Counted from the first letter of the stretch, positions 19,566 through 31,564 are shown. The stretch: 64,000 nucleotides of DNA from Fonsecaea monophora (GCF_001642475.1 NW_019174004.1:1-64000), one strand, 5' to 3'. Numbers and translations: made by a program. Notes: a model not told the origin generated them from the sequence alone.

Positions 19566-20444
19566 GCGGTGTTTAAAAGCGGCGTAGGTCGGGTGAGTGT
19601 CGCGGTGAGCTCGGTGTGAATTTACCATATCTTGACCTGCCAAGGGACAAGGATGCCTGTGCGGATCTGCGGCTGGGGCCTTGCCTTCTTCCTGGCTGGA
19701 AACAATAGTTGGACCTGCCTTTGTGTGACAAAGACGAGCGTGACAGTTCAAGCGAGGGCGGTGTTAGGTGGTGAAGCAACTCAGCTAAACTTCTATGCTG
19801 TCGCTATATCAGAAAATTGAAGTAGATGTGATTATTGTGCCGAAAAACGAATGGGTTTCTGTGAATCTAGACAGATGTGAATTGGGCCAGAGCATGCCCA
19901 GTGCCTGTGCCGCAAACTTAGGCACATGTTAGTCCACACCACCAAACGATGTTCAGATCCTGTGACGAATCAATTCTCGTTCAATCTCCTTTGACATCTT
20001 CATAGACGACAGCTTCATTAATCCCTGTCCTAGAGAGCACATCCTTGTCTGCACCAGCCCCGGAAATGGTTGTCACGTGATGACAAGCCGGCCCGACGTC
20101 ACCCGTTTGTAGAAGCAGCATTGAAATATGCAGACATACGAAGTCTCACTCCTTTCCCACCACTAACCTTATCTTCTCCTGTTCTTGTCCTTTTGCGTTT
20201 GCTTTTAGAGATAATCCTCACTCCGTACCGTTAACCGTGCTCTTAAGAGCCTCGTCAAGAGGTTGCGACACCGTCCCTTCCTTACTTCCCGCCTGCGCAA
20301 AGTGACGCGTTGAGAGACGCGCTCACGCATCACCCGGTCACAATTGAGAATGAGTTGGAGGGAGTGGCTCACACTTTGTATAAGACGAAGAACAATGACA
20401 CTGTTCATACCGTATCCAGCGCGGTGACTGCATCAAAAGAAAGG

Positions 20445-22621
20445 ATGTGGCGGTTATTGTACTTGTTCTTGCTGTTTATCCGTGTCTATTTTGCTGTGTC
20501 GCCTAGTTATCTTCACCCCGACGAGATCTTCCAAGGGCCAGAGCCTGTCGCTGGTACGCATCGGTGAATCTCTTTGAGTACTTCGCAATGCTGACGTCTT
20601 CTGTGCAGCGTACCTATTCCCTTATCCGACTCGTCCAACATGGGAATGGACGTCTTCGCGCCCTATCCGCAGTGTCTTTCCATTGTGGCCAATCTATGGA
20701 TTGCCCATGACCCTCTTGAAATGGACCTGGGCGCAGGAAGAAGATGGAGATTGTGTCGATACCACCGTCATCTATTATACCCTCCGCCTCGTCATGTTTC
20801 TTCTGAGTTTCGTCCTGGAGGATTGGGCTGTTCATGAGTTGGTCCGCTCTCCTCGACGCTGGATTCAGGCCGTCATTCTAGTCACTTCCTCCTATGTGAC
20901 TTGGACCTTTCAAACACATACCTTTTCAAATTCCGTTGAAACCCTTCTTGTTTTGTGGAGCCTGGTTATGATAGAGCGCATTTTGCGCGACAAGGTATGT
21001 GACCTGCCGCGGTCCTTGATAGACCATGTGCTGACGGAGGTGGTCAAGAAACGGTCAGCAATCGCCTCGAGTGCGGTCCTAGGGTTTCTTTTTGTATTCG
21101 GAATCTTTAATCGGGTTACTTTTCCCGCCTTCGTCGTGATACCCGGCATTCAACTCTTGCCACATTTTTGGAATAGGTGAGTACTAGGTCGATTATACCC
21201 GACCTTGATGCCCAGCTGCCTCGAGTTACAATGCTGACATGAATTTGAGACCTTTCTGCCTTCTTGCCCTTTCACTTTCCGGCATTTTCTGGACACTAAT
21301 CGCAATCATAATCGACACCGCCTACTATTCTGGACCGTCAGCCACGAGGTCTTTCCGTGCACTCTACGACCATGTTTGGAAGAGTCCAGTAATCACTCCT
21401 CTCAATAATCTACTGTACAACACACAGACCAGCAATCTTGCGCAACACGGTCTTCATCCCCATTATCAACACATCCTGATCAACCTGCCTCAACTTCTCG
21501 GCCCAGCGTTTATCCTCCTAATCGCCTCTGTCTACCCGTTCAATCTTCGCATTCTGAAGGGACTCCTCTCGAACAATCGGCTCGCCTCTGCTGGTGCGGG
21601 ATGTCTTCTCCTCAGCTTAATCCCGCACCAAGAACCGCGGTTCCTCCTACCCGCTGTCCCTCTCATACTGACAAGTATTCGTGCTCCATCTTCTAGGATA
21701 AGGGCGATACTTTTCTGGACTACTTGGGTAATTTTCAACGGAGTTCTCGCAATCCTTATGGGCGTATATCACCAGGGTGGAATCATCCCTGCTCAACTTG
21801 CTATGCCTTCCTTAGTAACACATTCATTGAACACAACCCACTCGGACGCCCATAATGTTGAAATCTTCTGGTGGAAGACTTACCCCCCGCCAACCTTCCT
21901 TCTCGGCTCGGACCCACCACATCCTACGACCAACAGATCGCTGAACATCTCGACCGTTCCCCTGATGGGCTACCCTCAAAATGAATTGGTCTTCATGCTC
22001 ATGCAGCACATGCCCACGTGCGATCCAACACTTGTGGAACGGTTGATCTTACACAAAGAGAAGACGGATATCTTTGTGGTGGCGCCACTCAGCGCATGGC
22101 GTCTTGATGCTTCCAACCCTCTCCTGACTTCCTCCAACCATCTTTCTGTCCAGAAGGCGGAATTCACCTATCCTCCGGTCTCCAATTTTAGCTTCGCAAT
22201 TGATATGAACATTCCACCTGCACAGTTGACCTTGACCAATTTGGCAGTGTTCCGCCGACATTTGAATCTTGACGACTTGGATTTTGGGGATGATGGAGTT
22301 TGGCCTACGTTGGAGAGAGTCGTGGGCAGACGAGGACTGGGCGTGTGGCGGGTCGACCGCATCTGCGGCCCCGTGGAGTACGTGGATGCACACACGGGGG
22401 AGAAGCTTACGGCGGAACAAGTAAATGTCAGGAAGGCAGAGAACAACGAGGGTCGGGAGGATTTGGTTCAAGAGGCAGACTCGTTTGAAGACGCCGGCAG
22501 GGTATCAAGTTCGGCTGTGATTCACACCACAGCGGCGCCTGAAGAACAAGACCAGAGGAGAGTCAGCACGACCACAATAACCCCAGATAGTCCAACAGAT
22601 GATCCCAGCCTCGATCTCTGA
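20445..22621 (+). CDS. smp3: GPI mannosyltransferase 4 (Smp3-type, GT22)
   Basis: Three exons (20445-20553, 20609-21176, 21250-22621) give 682 residues. The enzyme adds the fourth mannose to the GPI precursor in the ER membrane, using dolichol-phosphate mannose. The GT22 signature HPDE is at 24-27 (SYLHPDEIFQGPE), straight after a first hydrophobic segment, and the conserved SLIPHQEPRFLLP segment occurs in exon 3. Several membrane helices are visible. The two splices restore AAYLFPYPTRPTWEW and NRPFCLL in phase; the second intron has a GCTGACATG branch point. The last 80 residues are acidic and low in complexity and extend beyond the yeast length of about 516. A TCACGTGA box lies about 365 bp upstream. 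Confidence 0.88.
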
Positions 22622-23250
22622 AGAGCGGGGCCTGGCCGTGGATTGCGCTGGGAACTCTCCCTGGTGGTGGATAGGAATGTCCACAAACATTCTAAAGCAA
22701 ACGCGTAATCGACTGCGATTGGTGTGTTCTGTAGATGTCACAAGTCTCTACTTCCAATTCAGGGGACTGAAACAAAGTGCCTTAAATTGCCTGGCGGATG
22801 GTCGACGGGGTAATTCTTCATTCATTCCTTTGATCTACCAGCAGGAGTGTTGTAGGGTGGATTGTCTCGGGCCTGGAGCTTGTAGCCCATGTCGGCCGCT
22901 TGTTTGCCTTTTGGTTGCTCCATCAGACATGAAAACTTGGCTAGACTAGCTATGGGACTTTGACTGGCACCGGGAGGTGAACTTGCACTATGTCCTGGAA
23001 TATGCATAGCCGGCGTGGGCTTCCCAGTACATGATCATCTCTGTCGTTGCCTTTAGCAAACCCCCATTATCACCGTCAAAAGGCTTGAAAGGCTCTCTCC
23101 TCATGCTCATGAGCGACCAAATCGGTCGTCGACTCCTGATGTCAGACGTAGACCATCCAAAGAAGTATTGCGCACGGCACCAGAACTCCACTTTCGAGTT
23201 CGAACCCCAGTTGTGATGATATGGCGCTAATGGCGATGGAATTCCCAGAA
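22622..23250. other. Convergent intergenic region SMP3/RAD23
   Basis: It contains the two 3' ends; no further gene is recognisable. Confidence 0.5.
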
Positions 23251-24682
23251 TCACTGCTCTTCGTCATCAGGCTGCTCGAAGAGGAAGTTCGCAGCTAGTT
23301 CCTCATTCTTGTCACAAGCAAAGTAGGCCTGGATGACCTGATCACGGGGAAAGCCAAGCCGGCAGAGCCGTTCGATAGCGTCTCGCTCCTCCTCGGTCAC
23401 ATGGATCTGGGTTGCTCCAGGCGGGAGAGTATCTTGAGCATCCTACAGAGTCAAGTCAGCCTCGCCGGTTTCGAAACCTGGTCTCTTGTACTCACCTCCG
23501 CCAGCAGCTGAAGGAACTGATCCTGATTTGAACCGATCATCTGTGCAAGCTCGGGATTACCCTCGGCAAGTTGCTGCAAGATAGGTTCGAGCATCGCAGG
23601 TTGCTGCTGGACAAATTGTCTGAGTTGCTGGAAGTGCGGGCTGTTTCGCAGGAAATCCATGTTTGTCGCTACCCCTCCTTGACCTCCCGCTGGGGCTCTT
23701 CTTCCACCTCCTGGCCGACCGGCCTGTGCTGCCGCTTCGAACAAGTTGATGGGCTCGTCCCCAGTAGGCGAGGCGGCTTGGGCGGGCTGGGCGGGTTGAG
23801 CAGGCTGAGCAGGCTGGGGTGCAGGGGGTGATGCCGGATTCGATGCGGTAGCTCCCGCGGCCGCTTGTCTTTGCTCCGACTGAATGTTATCGGGGATACC
23901 ACTCAGCAGATACTCGATGGCTCGGTCCGGGTTGAAAAAAGCCGCCCGTAGTGCACGGTCTATTTCTGGCCTGGGAAATCCCATAGCCTCCATCTCACGA
24001 ATGGTCGCTTCATTGCGATTCCCGATCAGGAACGCCGATGGATCGTTGAAGCCAGATCCAGCGGCGGCCGACGTGGTTGTGCTTTGGGCAGGCGTGGGCG
24101 TTGAGGGTAGATTTGAAACTGTAGACGGGTTGGGTTGAGGAGCAACTGGTGCGGCGGGTGTGGAGGTCGAGGTCGAGGTTGACGGAGCTGGCGTGGAAGG
24201 ACTGCCAGACTTGGCCGCAGGAGCAGCTTTTGGCTAAAGTGAACACGCCATCAGTGCACTATAGCTTTAAACATAGCATGAAGACCAACCTTTGATATCA
24301 TACAAACAATGAAACCCTTTTCTTCAATTTTGTATGATTCGACAGTGTTGGCGTCGGCGAGGACCTTGCCTGTTTCGAGGTCAGATATCTCAAGGGGAAT
24401 CGCATGGGGGAGGCCTAGGGATTCGCATACCAGCATAGATAAGTTTCTGCTGCGAGGAGTCCCATCCTTTCTCTGCGGCAATCTTCTCTTTCACCTGCGC
24501 GATCTGACCAGATGGGGTAAGCCTGTGTCTGCTTCAGGTAGTTGGGGAAGGGTAAAATGCGTACTGTGTCCGATGGCTCGGCATCGATCGTGAACTTTTG
24601 TTGCTTGAGATCCTGTCACAGGCATTAAGGACTGTCGAACCAGCGATGGACTAGGTATACGGACTCTGAAGGAGAGCTTCAT
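23251..24682 (-). CDS. rad23: UV excision repair protein Rad23
   Basis: Six exons (24682-24665, 24612-24565, 24503-24431, 24369-24290, 24233-23496, 23442-23251) give 382 residues. The shuttle protein brings ubiquitylated cargo to the proteasome and stabilises the Rad4/XPC damage sensor. The ubiquitin-like domain (MKLSFRDLKQQKFTID ... NTVESYKIEEKGFIVCM) is spread over four short exons, the first only 18 nt. Then come a Ser/Thr/Pro/Ala linker, UBA1 (REMEAMGFPRPEIDRALRAA), a PAQ repeat run, the XPC-binding region (NMDFLRNSPHFQQLRQ) and UBA2 ending in PDDEEQ. All domains are in the canonical order and length. The multi-intron 5' part is usual for this gene in filamentous fungi. Confidence 0.93.
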
Positions 24683-25201
24683 CTTGCCCCGCCACACACA
24701 GTAAAGTGTTTGGACTCGGTCAGCGGAATGTCACAGGGTCGAGGACTCTAGGGTTCAGTTGATAAGAAAGAAGTCAAGATAACGAAGATGGCACTCAAAG
24801 AAAATGAGTGGCCTGATTCCTCTTTTTTTTGGGAGGGATGTTCAAGTTGAGGTAAAAGACAAGATGAACAAATGCGGCGAAGGGGACAAGCGTCAAGGGT
24901 CGCAAATCGCAGGTCGCAGGTCGCAGGCTGGTGACGCTTGCCTCGCGCTGCCTGCCACATGAGGGAGCCTTGTAAAACTGGAGTCCACGTGACCGCAAAT
25001 CCCCCTGGTCCTGTCAGGTTTGCTATGACAGGTGTCTGCTACTGTTGATGTATTCTGATCGACTGAATGGCTAGGCAGTCATCAAGCTTGTTTGATTTTG
25101 CAATCATCTCACTACCCAAAGAGATGCATCTGTGTAGTGGCGTGTATCACACCTCCTATCATCCGATTGAAGTGTACGCGCACGGCTACACCGCTGGAGC
25201 C
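24683..25201. other. RAD23 promoter and MED6 3' end
   Basis: No gene is seen. Four 7-bp units of the GGTCGCA type lie at 24898-24925 and a CCACGTGACC box at about 24986-24995. Confidence 0.5.
24898..24925 (+). repeat. 7-bp tandem repeat in RAD23 promoter
   Basis: Units GGTCGCA, AATCGCA, GGTCGCA, GGTCGCA, about 220 bp upstream of the RAD23 start. Confidence 0.7.
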
Positions 25202-26328
25202 TCATGGGCTGGGCTCCCCTGGTTTACTCTTTCTCCGTTTCACCTTTGCTACTCCCTCAGATAGCGTCACAATTCTTTCTGGCGCCCTAGTGCCCTTGGT
25301 ACCCGCAGGCGGGTTGCTAGATGTCACAGGCATGGCCGAAGCTGCTCGGGATTGACTAGGGGTTCCGGTAGGAGTGGCTAGGCCTTGACCTTTGGTCTGG
25401 CCAGCTGTCATATTGGCATCTTTGCTCTTCGAGAATCGGAAGTTTCCTGGTTCGCCAACTAGTGGAAGCTCATCCACGTATTCCTTGCCGAACTGCAATG
25501 TCATTCGAAGCGCATCCCAAGCTGTTCGACTCCCGCCATTGGTTTCCTCCTGTGCTTCGGGAGGGGCTGCAGCTTTCTCGGTAGTAGCAGGCTGAGGCGC
25601 CGGTGCTGATCCTGGTGTTGGCGGTGGTTCATTACCCTGCTGTGAGGCACTCAGGATATTCTGTGGTGCCGACTGCTGGATAGGTTTATGGTAAGTATGG
25701 CCATGAGCGACTGAAAAGAAGGATAGGTCCGCTGGAGCTGTGAATACTTTGCTAAGCGCGGAAACCGTATTCAGCTACATGGGCTCAAGTCAATACAGCG
25801 TCAACTCGACATATAGGATTCGGACTTACCAGACGATAGTTCAGAACGCTGGCAACTGAAGGCGCTTGATAGATTACGTTGTTGACAATGTAGTAGTAGC
25901 CCAAGATCGTAATGCTGTCGTCTCGCTCATTTTCACGGTTCTGCTTGCGAATAACCCAGACATTGGACTTCTCGGGCCCCTTCGGTCCGTCCAGGACAAC
26001 TTGCTCCTCCAGAGGATCATGTTCGACGACATACTGGATACCGCGCTGATGTCGCAGGTTGGCCTCAAATTTCGCCCTCGTGCCGAGGATGTCATTCTGG
26101 TTTGGCGTGCCCGCCCACTGGGTGAAGAGCGACTGGTTGCCCGAGACATGATCAAAGAATGGGGACGTCGCGAAATAGAAGAGTACTGGGAGAAAAGAGG
26201 TCAGTGGCCAGAACACCGTAAGTAGCTCGTCGCTCACCATTATTCGAGTGTAAGGTCCCTCCATTCCAGGCGATCCAATTAGGGTCGAAGTGGGCTTTCT
26301 CGGTCAGGTCGTCTTTGAGGTCGGCCAT
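25202..26328 (-). CDS. med6: Mediator complex subunit 6
   Basis: Three exons (26328-26238, 26185-25830, 25774-25202) give 339 residues. Med6 is a head-module subunit that links activators to RNA polymerase II. The N-terminus has WIAWNGGTLHSNNVLFYFATSPFFD, restored across the first splice, and the core shows ITILGYYYIVNNVIYQAPSV followed by VLNYRL, the most conserved Med6 segment. The C-terminal third is low in complexity (Pro, Ala, Gln), then TAWDALRMTLQFGKEYVDE and a basic end KVKRRKSK. The length is normal for filamentous fungi. It is divergent from the PABA synthase gene, 490 bp apart. Confidence 0.92.
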
Positions 26329-26818
26329 GATTGCTGATTCTCGAGAGCGGGTGTGGTCATCTTGAGCGGGTCTTGAAGAAGCCCACCGGCGCCAATATCG
26401 TGTCCTTTTCCACGCACACTTCACTGTTTTCTGATATGAGCCATCTGTTGGGTGTGAAGATGGCTGGGATATTAGTGCATGTGGTTGTGTCCAAAAAGGG
26501 CGTGGCGGTTAAAGTTTCGCTACGGCGGAGCAGATGATCATCTTGGCGCCTCCGGCAAAACATTTTGATTCGTTGTCAAAATTTCATCCTCGCAGCATCA
26601 AAACGGGTCGGAATGACTGTAAGATCGCCATCTTCTCCCGATGGTTGTTTTCGTAGACAGGGGGAGGTAGGTCTTCTTTTACTTGTCTATTTCTACTCTG
26701 TCCATGGTTTCTTTTGGTGTCTCTGGTTTGGGTCTACGACTGTGCCACTATTTGTCGTTCTCCAATAAGTGAAAGGAACAATTTCTCTACTTCTATCAAA
26801 CTGGCTTAGACGGTATCC
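26329..26818. promoter_or_regulatory. Divergent promoter MED6/PABA synthase
   Basis: This 490-bp spacer drives two housekeeping genes. I see no distinctive motif in it. Confidence 0.5.
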
Positions 26819-29212
26819 ATGCCATCTCAAGGGTCGATCCTCTTTGTCGATGCCTACGACTCATTCGCAGAGAATATAGTTGCTCTTCTTCATGAGCACC
26901 TCCAAGTCGAAGTCACTGTGGTCAAGATCGATTGTGATATCCCGACCCAATTCAACCGCTCTCCGCAGGCATTCTTTGCCAGTTTCGATGCAATAGTCCT
27001 GGGTCCTGGCCCGGGAAATCCACATAATGAGTCAGATGTTGGTCTTTACAACAAGGTCTGGGCCTGTGCCGCCAAAGACAATATTCCAGTATTGGGCATA
27101 TGTCTAGGTTTCCAGAGCCTATGTGTTCAGCATGGAATCCCCGTTGTGCGCCTGGATCTGCCATGCCACGGACACGCTAAGGTGATATACCACACCGATA
27201 CGGATATCTTCTGTCGTTCAGGAAGCATTATTGCTACAAATTACAATAGCTTAGGGGCTCGCCTGAGATCATTCAAGCGAAATGGATCCCCGAGTCGTCC
27301 AAGTTCCTCTGCCTCGAGTGAGAGCATGTTGTCCCTGCGCAGTCTGCCATCTACTGTGTCAGGCCCTTTCGACACTTTGGCTGAACTATCGCCATACCAG
27401 ACATGCAACAATCTGGAGGTCCTGGCCTGGGATAGCGATGGTTGGGTCATGGCAGTCAGACACAAGCACTTTGCGTTTCACGGTGTCCAGTTTCACCCTG
27501 AATCGTGCAAGTCCAGTTTGACTTGCCAAACGGTCGTCGAACAGTGGTGGGATGCTACAAGAAAACACAACGCTGTCCATCGAGATCTTGAGTCTGCCAC
27601 AGAGGCGCCTTCTCGCAATTTTGCGGAAGTAGCTATTGCTCGTGAGAGCACTGTCTTGTCTGAAAAGTTAGAGTTACTCTCAAAGTCGTGCAACGGCACC
27701 ATCTGTCAGAAGACCCTACATCTACCGCTCGGGAGTAGGGCTATTGCCAATCTATGCCATCAAAGATCACCACCCAACGCTTCTGTGATGCTGGAGTCTA
27801 CCAAAAGGGGTCAATACAGCATATACGCCTTCCCTGACGAATGCAGTTTTCACTTGGAATATAGTGGCGGATGTGCTACGCTCTCACAAGGGTCCGGCTC
27901 TGCTACCAATCACCTGCTCGCTCGCGAACATTTGGTGGAAAACCTGGAAGCTTTTCTTGCTAGCAAGACTCTTCGAGAGCATGCTACATCTGAAGTCCCA
28001 TTCAGGGGTGGCTTCATGGGGTTTCTGTCGTATGAATTTGGAACAGCATCATTGCATCTTGATGTGCCAGAAGACACCAGAATACCGGTCTCCACGCCTG
28101 AGCTCAGCCTCCTCTGGGTGGAACGCAGTATTGTCTTTGATCATTATACCGGGATGGCTCACGTGCAGTCAATAAGGAAGAACGACAGCGCTTGGGTCAA
28201 TGAAGTAGTCGATGAGCTGCGTACTATGCCTCTATCCCAAGTAACAGCAGCTTTGAGTCGTTCTGAAACCGACCGATTGCGCCAGGTTTTGTCCTCGACA
28301 ACCTTTGCCCTCCCGGACCACGACACGTATATTTCTCGCATTCGCGAATGTCAAGCCGAGCTTCTCGCTGGCAACTCATACGAACTATGTCTCACTACTG
28401 AGGCAACTGTCACAACACCTGCTGTCCCCGATGGCTCCTGGCTGCTTTACAACAACATTCAACAACACAACCCTGTTCCTTTTGCATCATTCGTCCGCCT
28501 CCACAAAACCACCATCCTCTCCTCTTCGCCCGAGCAGTTCCTCTCTTGGTCTGCCGAGAACGGCGCTATCGACATGATCCCCATGAAAGGAACGGTCAAG
28601 AAAACTCCGGAGACGACCCTTGCCAAAGCTATTGCGATCTTGTCGTCTGCGAAGGAAAGCGCCGAGAACTTGATGATTGCAGACCTTATCCGGCATGACC
28701 TATACAGCACCGTGGGCCGTGACGCGAAAGTTGAGGTGGTGAAATTATGTGATGTGGTCGAGTCAGAAACGGTCTACTCGCTGGTTTCGCACATCCATGC
28801 CCACGTTCCACATTCCCCAACAGCGGATCCAAAGTCCAGCGAACACGCGAAAGAGATGACTAGTTACGGCGTGAGAGCACTTACTCGCACGCTGCCACCG
28901 GGCAGTATGACGGGAGCCCCCAAGAAGCGGTCCTGCGAGATCCTCCACCGTCTGGAGCAAAGAGAGCGTGGTGTCTACTCTGGGGCTATCGGGTACATGG
29001 ATGTCGGTGGCAACGGCGCTTGGTCGGTGTGTATACGCACCGCCTTCTCGAACGACGACCAGACAGAGATGGACCACAGTACAGGCGAAAAGATGATGAA
29101 GTGGCGAATTGGAGCCGGCGGAGCGATCACTGTGCTCAGCGACGAGGAGCAGGAATGGGAGGAAATGATGACAAAGTTGGACAGTGTTTTACGAGGCTTT
29201 CAAATGAACTGA
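26819..29212 (+). CDS. abz1: Fused para-aminobenzoate synthase (aminodeoxychorismate synthase)
   Basis: A single exon codes for 797 residues. It converts chorismate and glutamine to aminodeoxychorismate for folate. The glutamine amidotransferase part (1 to about 250) has Cys95 in GICLGF and the His226/Glu228 pair in VQFHPES. The synthase part shows MIPMKGTVKK, the PIKGT-type motif whose lysine is the nucleophile in PabB, then LMIADLIRHDLYS and PPGSMTGAPKKRS and GVYSGAIGY. All are hallmarks of chorismate-binding enzymes. The PIKGT motif reads PMKGT here, a mild variant. The gene is complete and intronless, and equals pabaA of Aspergillus by family. Confidence 0.93.
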   Translation: MPSQGSILFVDAYDSFAENIVALLHEHLQVEVTVVKIDCDIPTQFNRSPQAFFASFDAIVLGPGPGNPHNESDVGLYNKVWACAAKDNIPVLGICLGFQSLCVQHGIPVVRLDLPCHGHAKVIYHTDTDIFCRSGSIIATNYNSLGARLRSFKRNGSPSRPSSSASSESMLSLRSLPSTVSGPFDTLAELSPYQTCNNLEVLAWDSDGWVMAVRHKHFAFHGVQFHPESCKSSLTCQTVVEQWWDATRKHNAVHRDLESATEAPSRNFAEVAIARESTVLSEKLELLSKSCNGTICQKTLHLPLGSRAIANLCHQRSPPNASVMLESTKRGQYSIYAFPDECSFHLEYSGGCATLSQGSGSATNHLLAREHLVENLEAFLASKTLREHATSEVPFRGGFMGFLSYEFGTASLHLDVPEDTRIPVSTPELSLLWVERSIVFDHYTGMAHVQSIRKNDSAWVNEVVDELRTMPLSQVTAALSRSETDRLRQVLSSTTFALPDHDTYISRIRECQAELLAGNSYELCLTTEATVTTPAVPDGSWLLYNNIQQHNPVPFASFVRLHKTTILSSSPEQFLSWSAENGAIDMIPMKGTVKKTPETTLAKAIAILSSAKESAENLMIADLIRHDLYSTVGRDAKVEVVKLCDVVESETVYSLVSHIHAHVPHSPTADPKSSEHAKEMTSYGVRALTRTLPPGSMTGAPKKRSCEILHRLEQRERGVYSGAIGYMDVGGNGAWSVCIRTAFSNDDQTEMDHSTGEKMMKWRIGAGGAITVLSDEEQEWEEMMTKLDSVLRGFQMN

Positions 29213-30140
29213 TGAATTTGAGCGTACATTTTTCTGGAGGTGCCAATGGCTTAAAGGTTGGGATAAGCTACCGACAGGGAGTTTTCAACATTTGCGGTTT
29301 TGGGGAGAGGAAAAGGCTTTGGCAAGCATTGTTACTACAGCAGCACATTTGGCAAATTCAACAAGCCAGGTTGCAGAGTTACTATTGGGGGGAATTCCTT
29401 GTTTTCTGATGCGGGATGTTTCGGAACGATTTGGATGGGCAATCGTGGGTGTCCGTGGTATAACAGGATATCAAGTTCAATCAACAGCACTCGCAAGGGC
29501 AGCGGAATACAAGAGACTTTGTTTGAGAGTCACTCACTCATGCACCTACTCGTTCATTCATGCATTCTATCTGTTTTCATTTCAACACAGACCCACAGAA
29601 CAAGCCAAAGACCTCGCAGCGCAGGACAACAATCCGGGACCCGTCATGACGATCTTCCCCCAACCTCTCACCTACTCACCTACCACTTTAGTAATTCCGG
29701 GCGTCGAGAAATATGGTTAGCCGCCCTGTGCTGGTCTCTGCAGGACTTGAATTCCAAGGTCGCTTTCCCTCCCTGCCGGGGATCGTTCCACCGAAGGCCG
29801 ACCGGCACGACGCGTTACCGTCTCCTTGACCGGCCCGGATTTTATGCAAGGGCGGTCAAAGTCCCTCCGGTCCCGGGGTTCTGTGCTCGTAAAAGGGCCC
29901 CTATCTCCATTCTAGGGGGATGTCAACCTCTGTGTGGGGGAACCATTGCACTGGCTCAGCCTTTTAACAGGGGCAAGAATCGGCTGGGTTCGAGGAAGTA
30001 TAAAAATTCCTGGGGCGTCGCTCGGGTCGCAACAGGGCCAAAACCTCAAGCTGGTCTCTACACACTTACAAGAGGGAGAAAGACGACACACAGTTACAAG
30101 AGAGCGAGTGAGAGGGGTACACAAAAGAAAGAAAGAAAGC
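29213..30140. other. Intergenic and methyltransferase promoter
   Basis: A long open frame (29300-30166) crosses this GC-rich stretch but has no recognisable domain. A TATA box is present at 29999-30006. The stretch 29750-29890 is rich in CCGG-type sequence. Confidence 0.5.
29999..30006 (+). promoter_or_regulatory. TATA box of the methyltransferase gene
   Basis: TATAAAAA lies 135-142 bp upstream of the ATG at 30141. This is an unusually clear TATA element for this window and suggests an inducible promoter. Confidence 0.55.
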
Positions 30141-31031
30141 ATGGCGCACCCAAACACCCTCAATAACAGCTACACGCAGGGCCACTCCAACTATACAGTA
30201 GCAACACACTTGACACGTACGGCCGAGTCGGACGCCGGCTTCCTGCTCCCCCACATCAAGACGACGGACCACATCCTCGACGTGGGCTGCGGGCCCGGGA
30301 CCATCACGACAGGACTGGCCAGGTACGCTAGCGCAGGTGCGACCGTGGGCATCGACATCTCAGCGGAGGTGCTGGAGAAGGCCAGAGCTGTGGCGGCGGC
30401 GGCGGCGGCGGCAGAGATCAAGATCCCAAACTCGGGCCCCGGCAGCGTCGTGTTCCAGGAGGGCAACGTGCTCGAGCGGCTCCCGTTTGCGGACGAGACG
30501 TTCGACGTCGTCTTCGCGTCCCAGGTGATCGGGCACATGGTGCCGCTGGACCTGGCGCGCCGTGCGCTGGGCGAGATGCGCCGCGTGCTCAAGCCCGGCG
30601 GCGTGCTGGCCACGCGCGACGGCGCCGAGCAGCACTTCTACCCACGCGCCTCGGGCCTCGACCGCCTGTGGGTGCAGAACGCGACGCGCGCGGTGCGCCA
30701 CGGCGTCACGGCCGATAACGTTGACGATGTCGACTCGCCCGCCACGAGCATGCCCGCCCTGCTGCGCAGCGTGGGCTTCGACACCGACGACGCCCGCAAG
30801 GTCCGCATCGGCGCCGGTGCCTCCGTCTTCGCCGGGCCCGACACCAGGAAGTGGCTGGCCTGGCGCGCCGCGGGCCAGTTGAAGCAGGGCGACCCATTCC
30901 GCCAAAGCTGGCTGGACGCGGGCATCACCGAGGACGAGATCCAGCAGACCCTGGATGCCGTCCACAAGTGGGCGGATACCGAAGACGCCTGGATGGCCGG
31001 GATACAGTGCGAGATGCTCGCGTGGAAGTAA
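30141..31031 (+). CDS. SAM-dependent class I methyltransferase (UbiE-like)
   Basis: A single exon codes for 296 residues. Motif I of the SAM-binding fold is DVGCGPG at 47-53, followed by an acidic strand end (VGIDIS), an alanine run (seven GCN codons, 30393-30413), and the later motifs LPFADETFDVVFASQV and MRRVLKPGGVLATRD. The C-terminal third (RKWLAWRAAGQ, ITEDEIQQTLDAVHKWA) occurs in many uncharacterised fungal members. The acceptor cannot be named. The coding part is markedly GC-rich with strong C/G third-base preference compared with its neighbours. It stands alone, with a TATA-containing promoter. Confidence 0.85.
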   Translation: MAHPNTLNNSYTQGHSNYTVATHLTRTAESDAGFLLPHIKTTDHILDVGCGPGTITTGLARYASAGATVGIDISAEVLEKARAVAAAAAAAEIKIPNSGPGSVVFQEGNVLERLPFADETFDVVFASQVIGHMVPLDLARRALGEMRRVLKPGGVLATRDGAEQHFYPRASGLDRLWVQNATRAVRHGVTADNVDDVDSPATSMPALLRSVGFDTDDARKVRIGAGASVFAGPDTRKWLAWRAAGQLKQGDPFRQSWLDAGITEDEIQQTLDAVHKWADTEDAWMAGIQCEMLAWK

Positions 31032-31564
31032 AAGACCAAAGCAGAGGAAGGGGAAGAGTCTGAGGGCTGTTTGCGACCTCTCCGTAGATCTATCTGTCGA
31101 CTCAGGACACTTACAGACGACGTTGCAAACTCCTCGCACATGCCAGTTAACTTGCTTGGCTACATTATACCCAGGAACCAAATGAGATGTTTATAGAAAA
31201 TGTGCCCGACACCAAGAGCTGGGACGGTGTCATCTATTTAAATAGAGTCTGCAAGTCTGATTATTTTTTCTTGTGAGGGAGAGGAATAATGCGCTCTCAT
31301 TGCCTTTTCTAGTCTTGTGCATAATCTATACATCTGGAGATTCTTCGAGGATAGACACACATTTCAACTACCACATCCTCTGTTCTATCAAGTACCTGGA
31401 GAAGAGTCGTTTGCCTCCCAGATCTTGCGCCGACAGTAAATAAAGGTCCGACGCTCGTGCTGACCTTTAAGAACAACAAAAGCCGTAGGCACCTAGTCCC
31501 GGCCGATACCACCCAACCTGACCCAATGAACCTGTTCAAACAGCCCCTCCTTCTAATCGTCCGT
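31032..31564. other. Convergent intergenic region
   Basis: It holds the 3' ends of the methyltransferase and of the large ATPase gene; no gene is seen. Confidence 0.5.

Larger units (their letters stand above)
18351..20444. other. 2.1-kb gene-free stretch: hydrolase promoter and SMP3 promoter
   Basis: I see no gene. The left half is rich in CGG/CCG triplets (18430-18800), including the cluster palindrome. The middle holds three CACGTG boxes within 51 bp (19026-19076) and a degenerate GTAGGA-type tandem repeat (19511-19565). A further TCACGTGA lies at 20075-20082, before SMP3. This stretch separates the accessory cluster from the conserved genes. Confidence 0.5.

Noticed and set aside
23190..23215. 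tRNA-like T-loop string GTTCGAACCCC
   Set aside because: No matching T-stem, anticodon arm or acceptor stem on either strand.
29300..30166. 288-codon open frame upstream of and into the methyltransferase gene
   Set aside because: No domain or compositional sign of a protein; it covers the TATA box and leader of the methyltransferase and sits in a GC-rich stretch where long frames arise by chance.
30360..31181. 273-codon minus-strand frame opposite the methyltransferase
   Set aside because: Antisense shadow of a gene with strong G/C third-base bias; no family resemblance.
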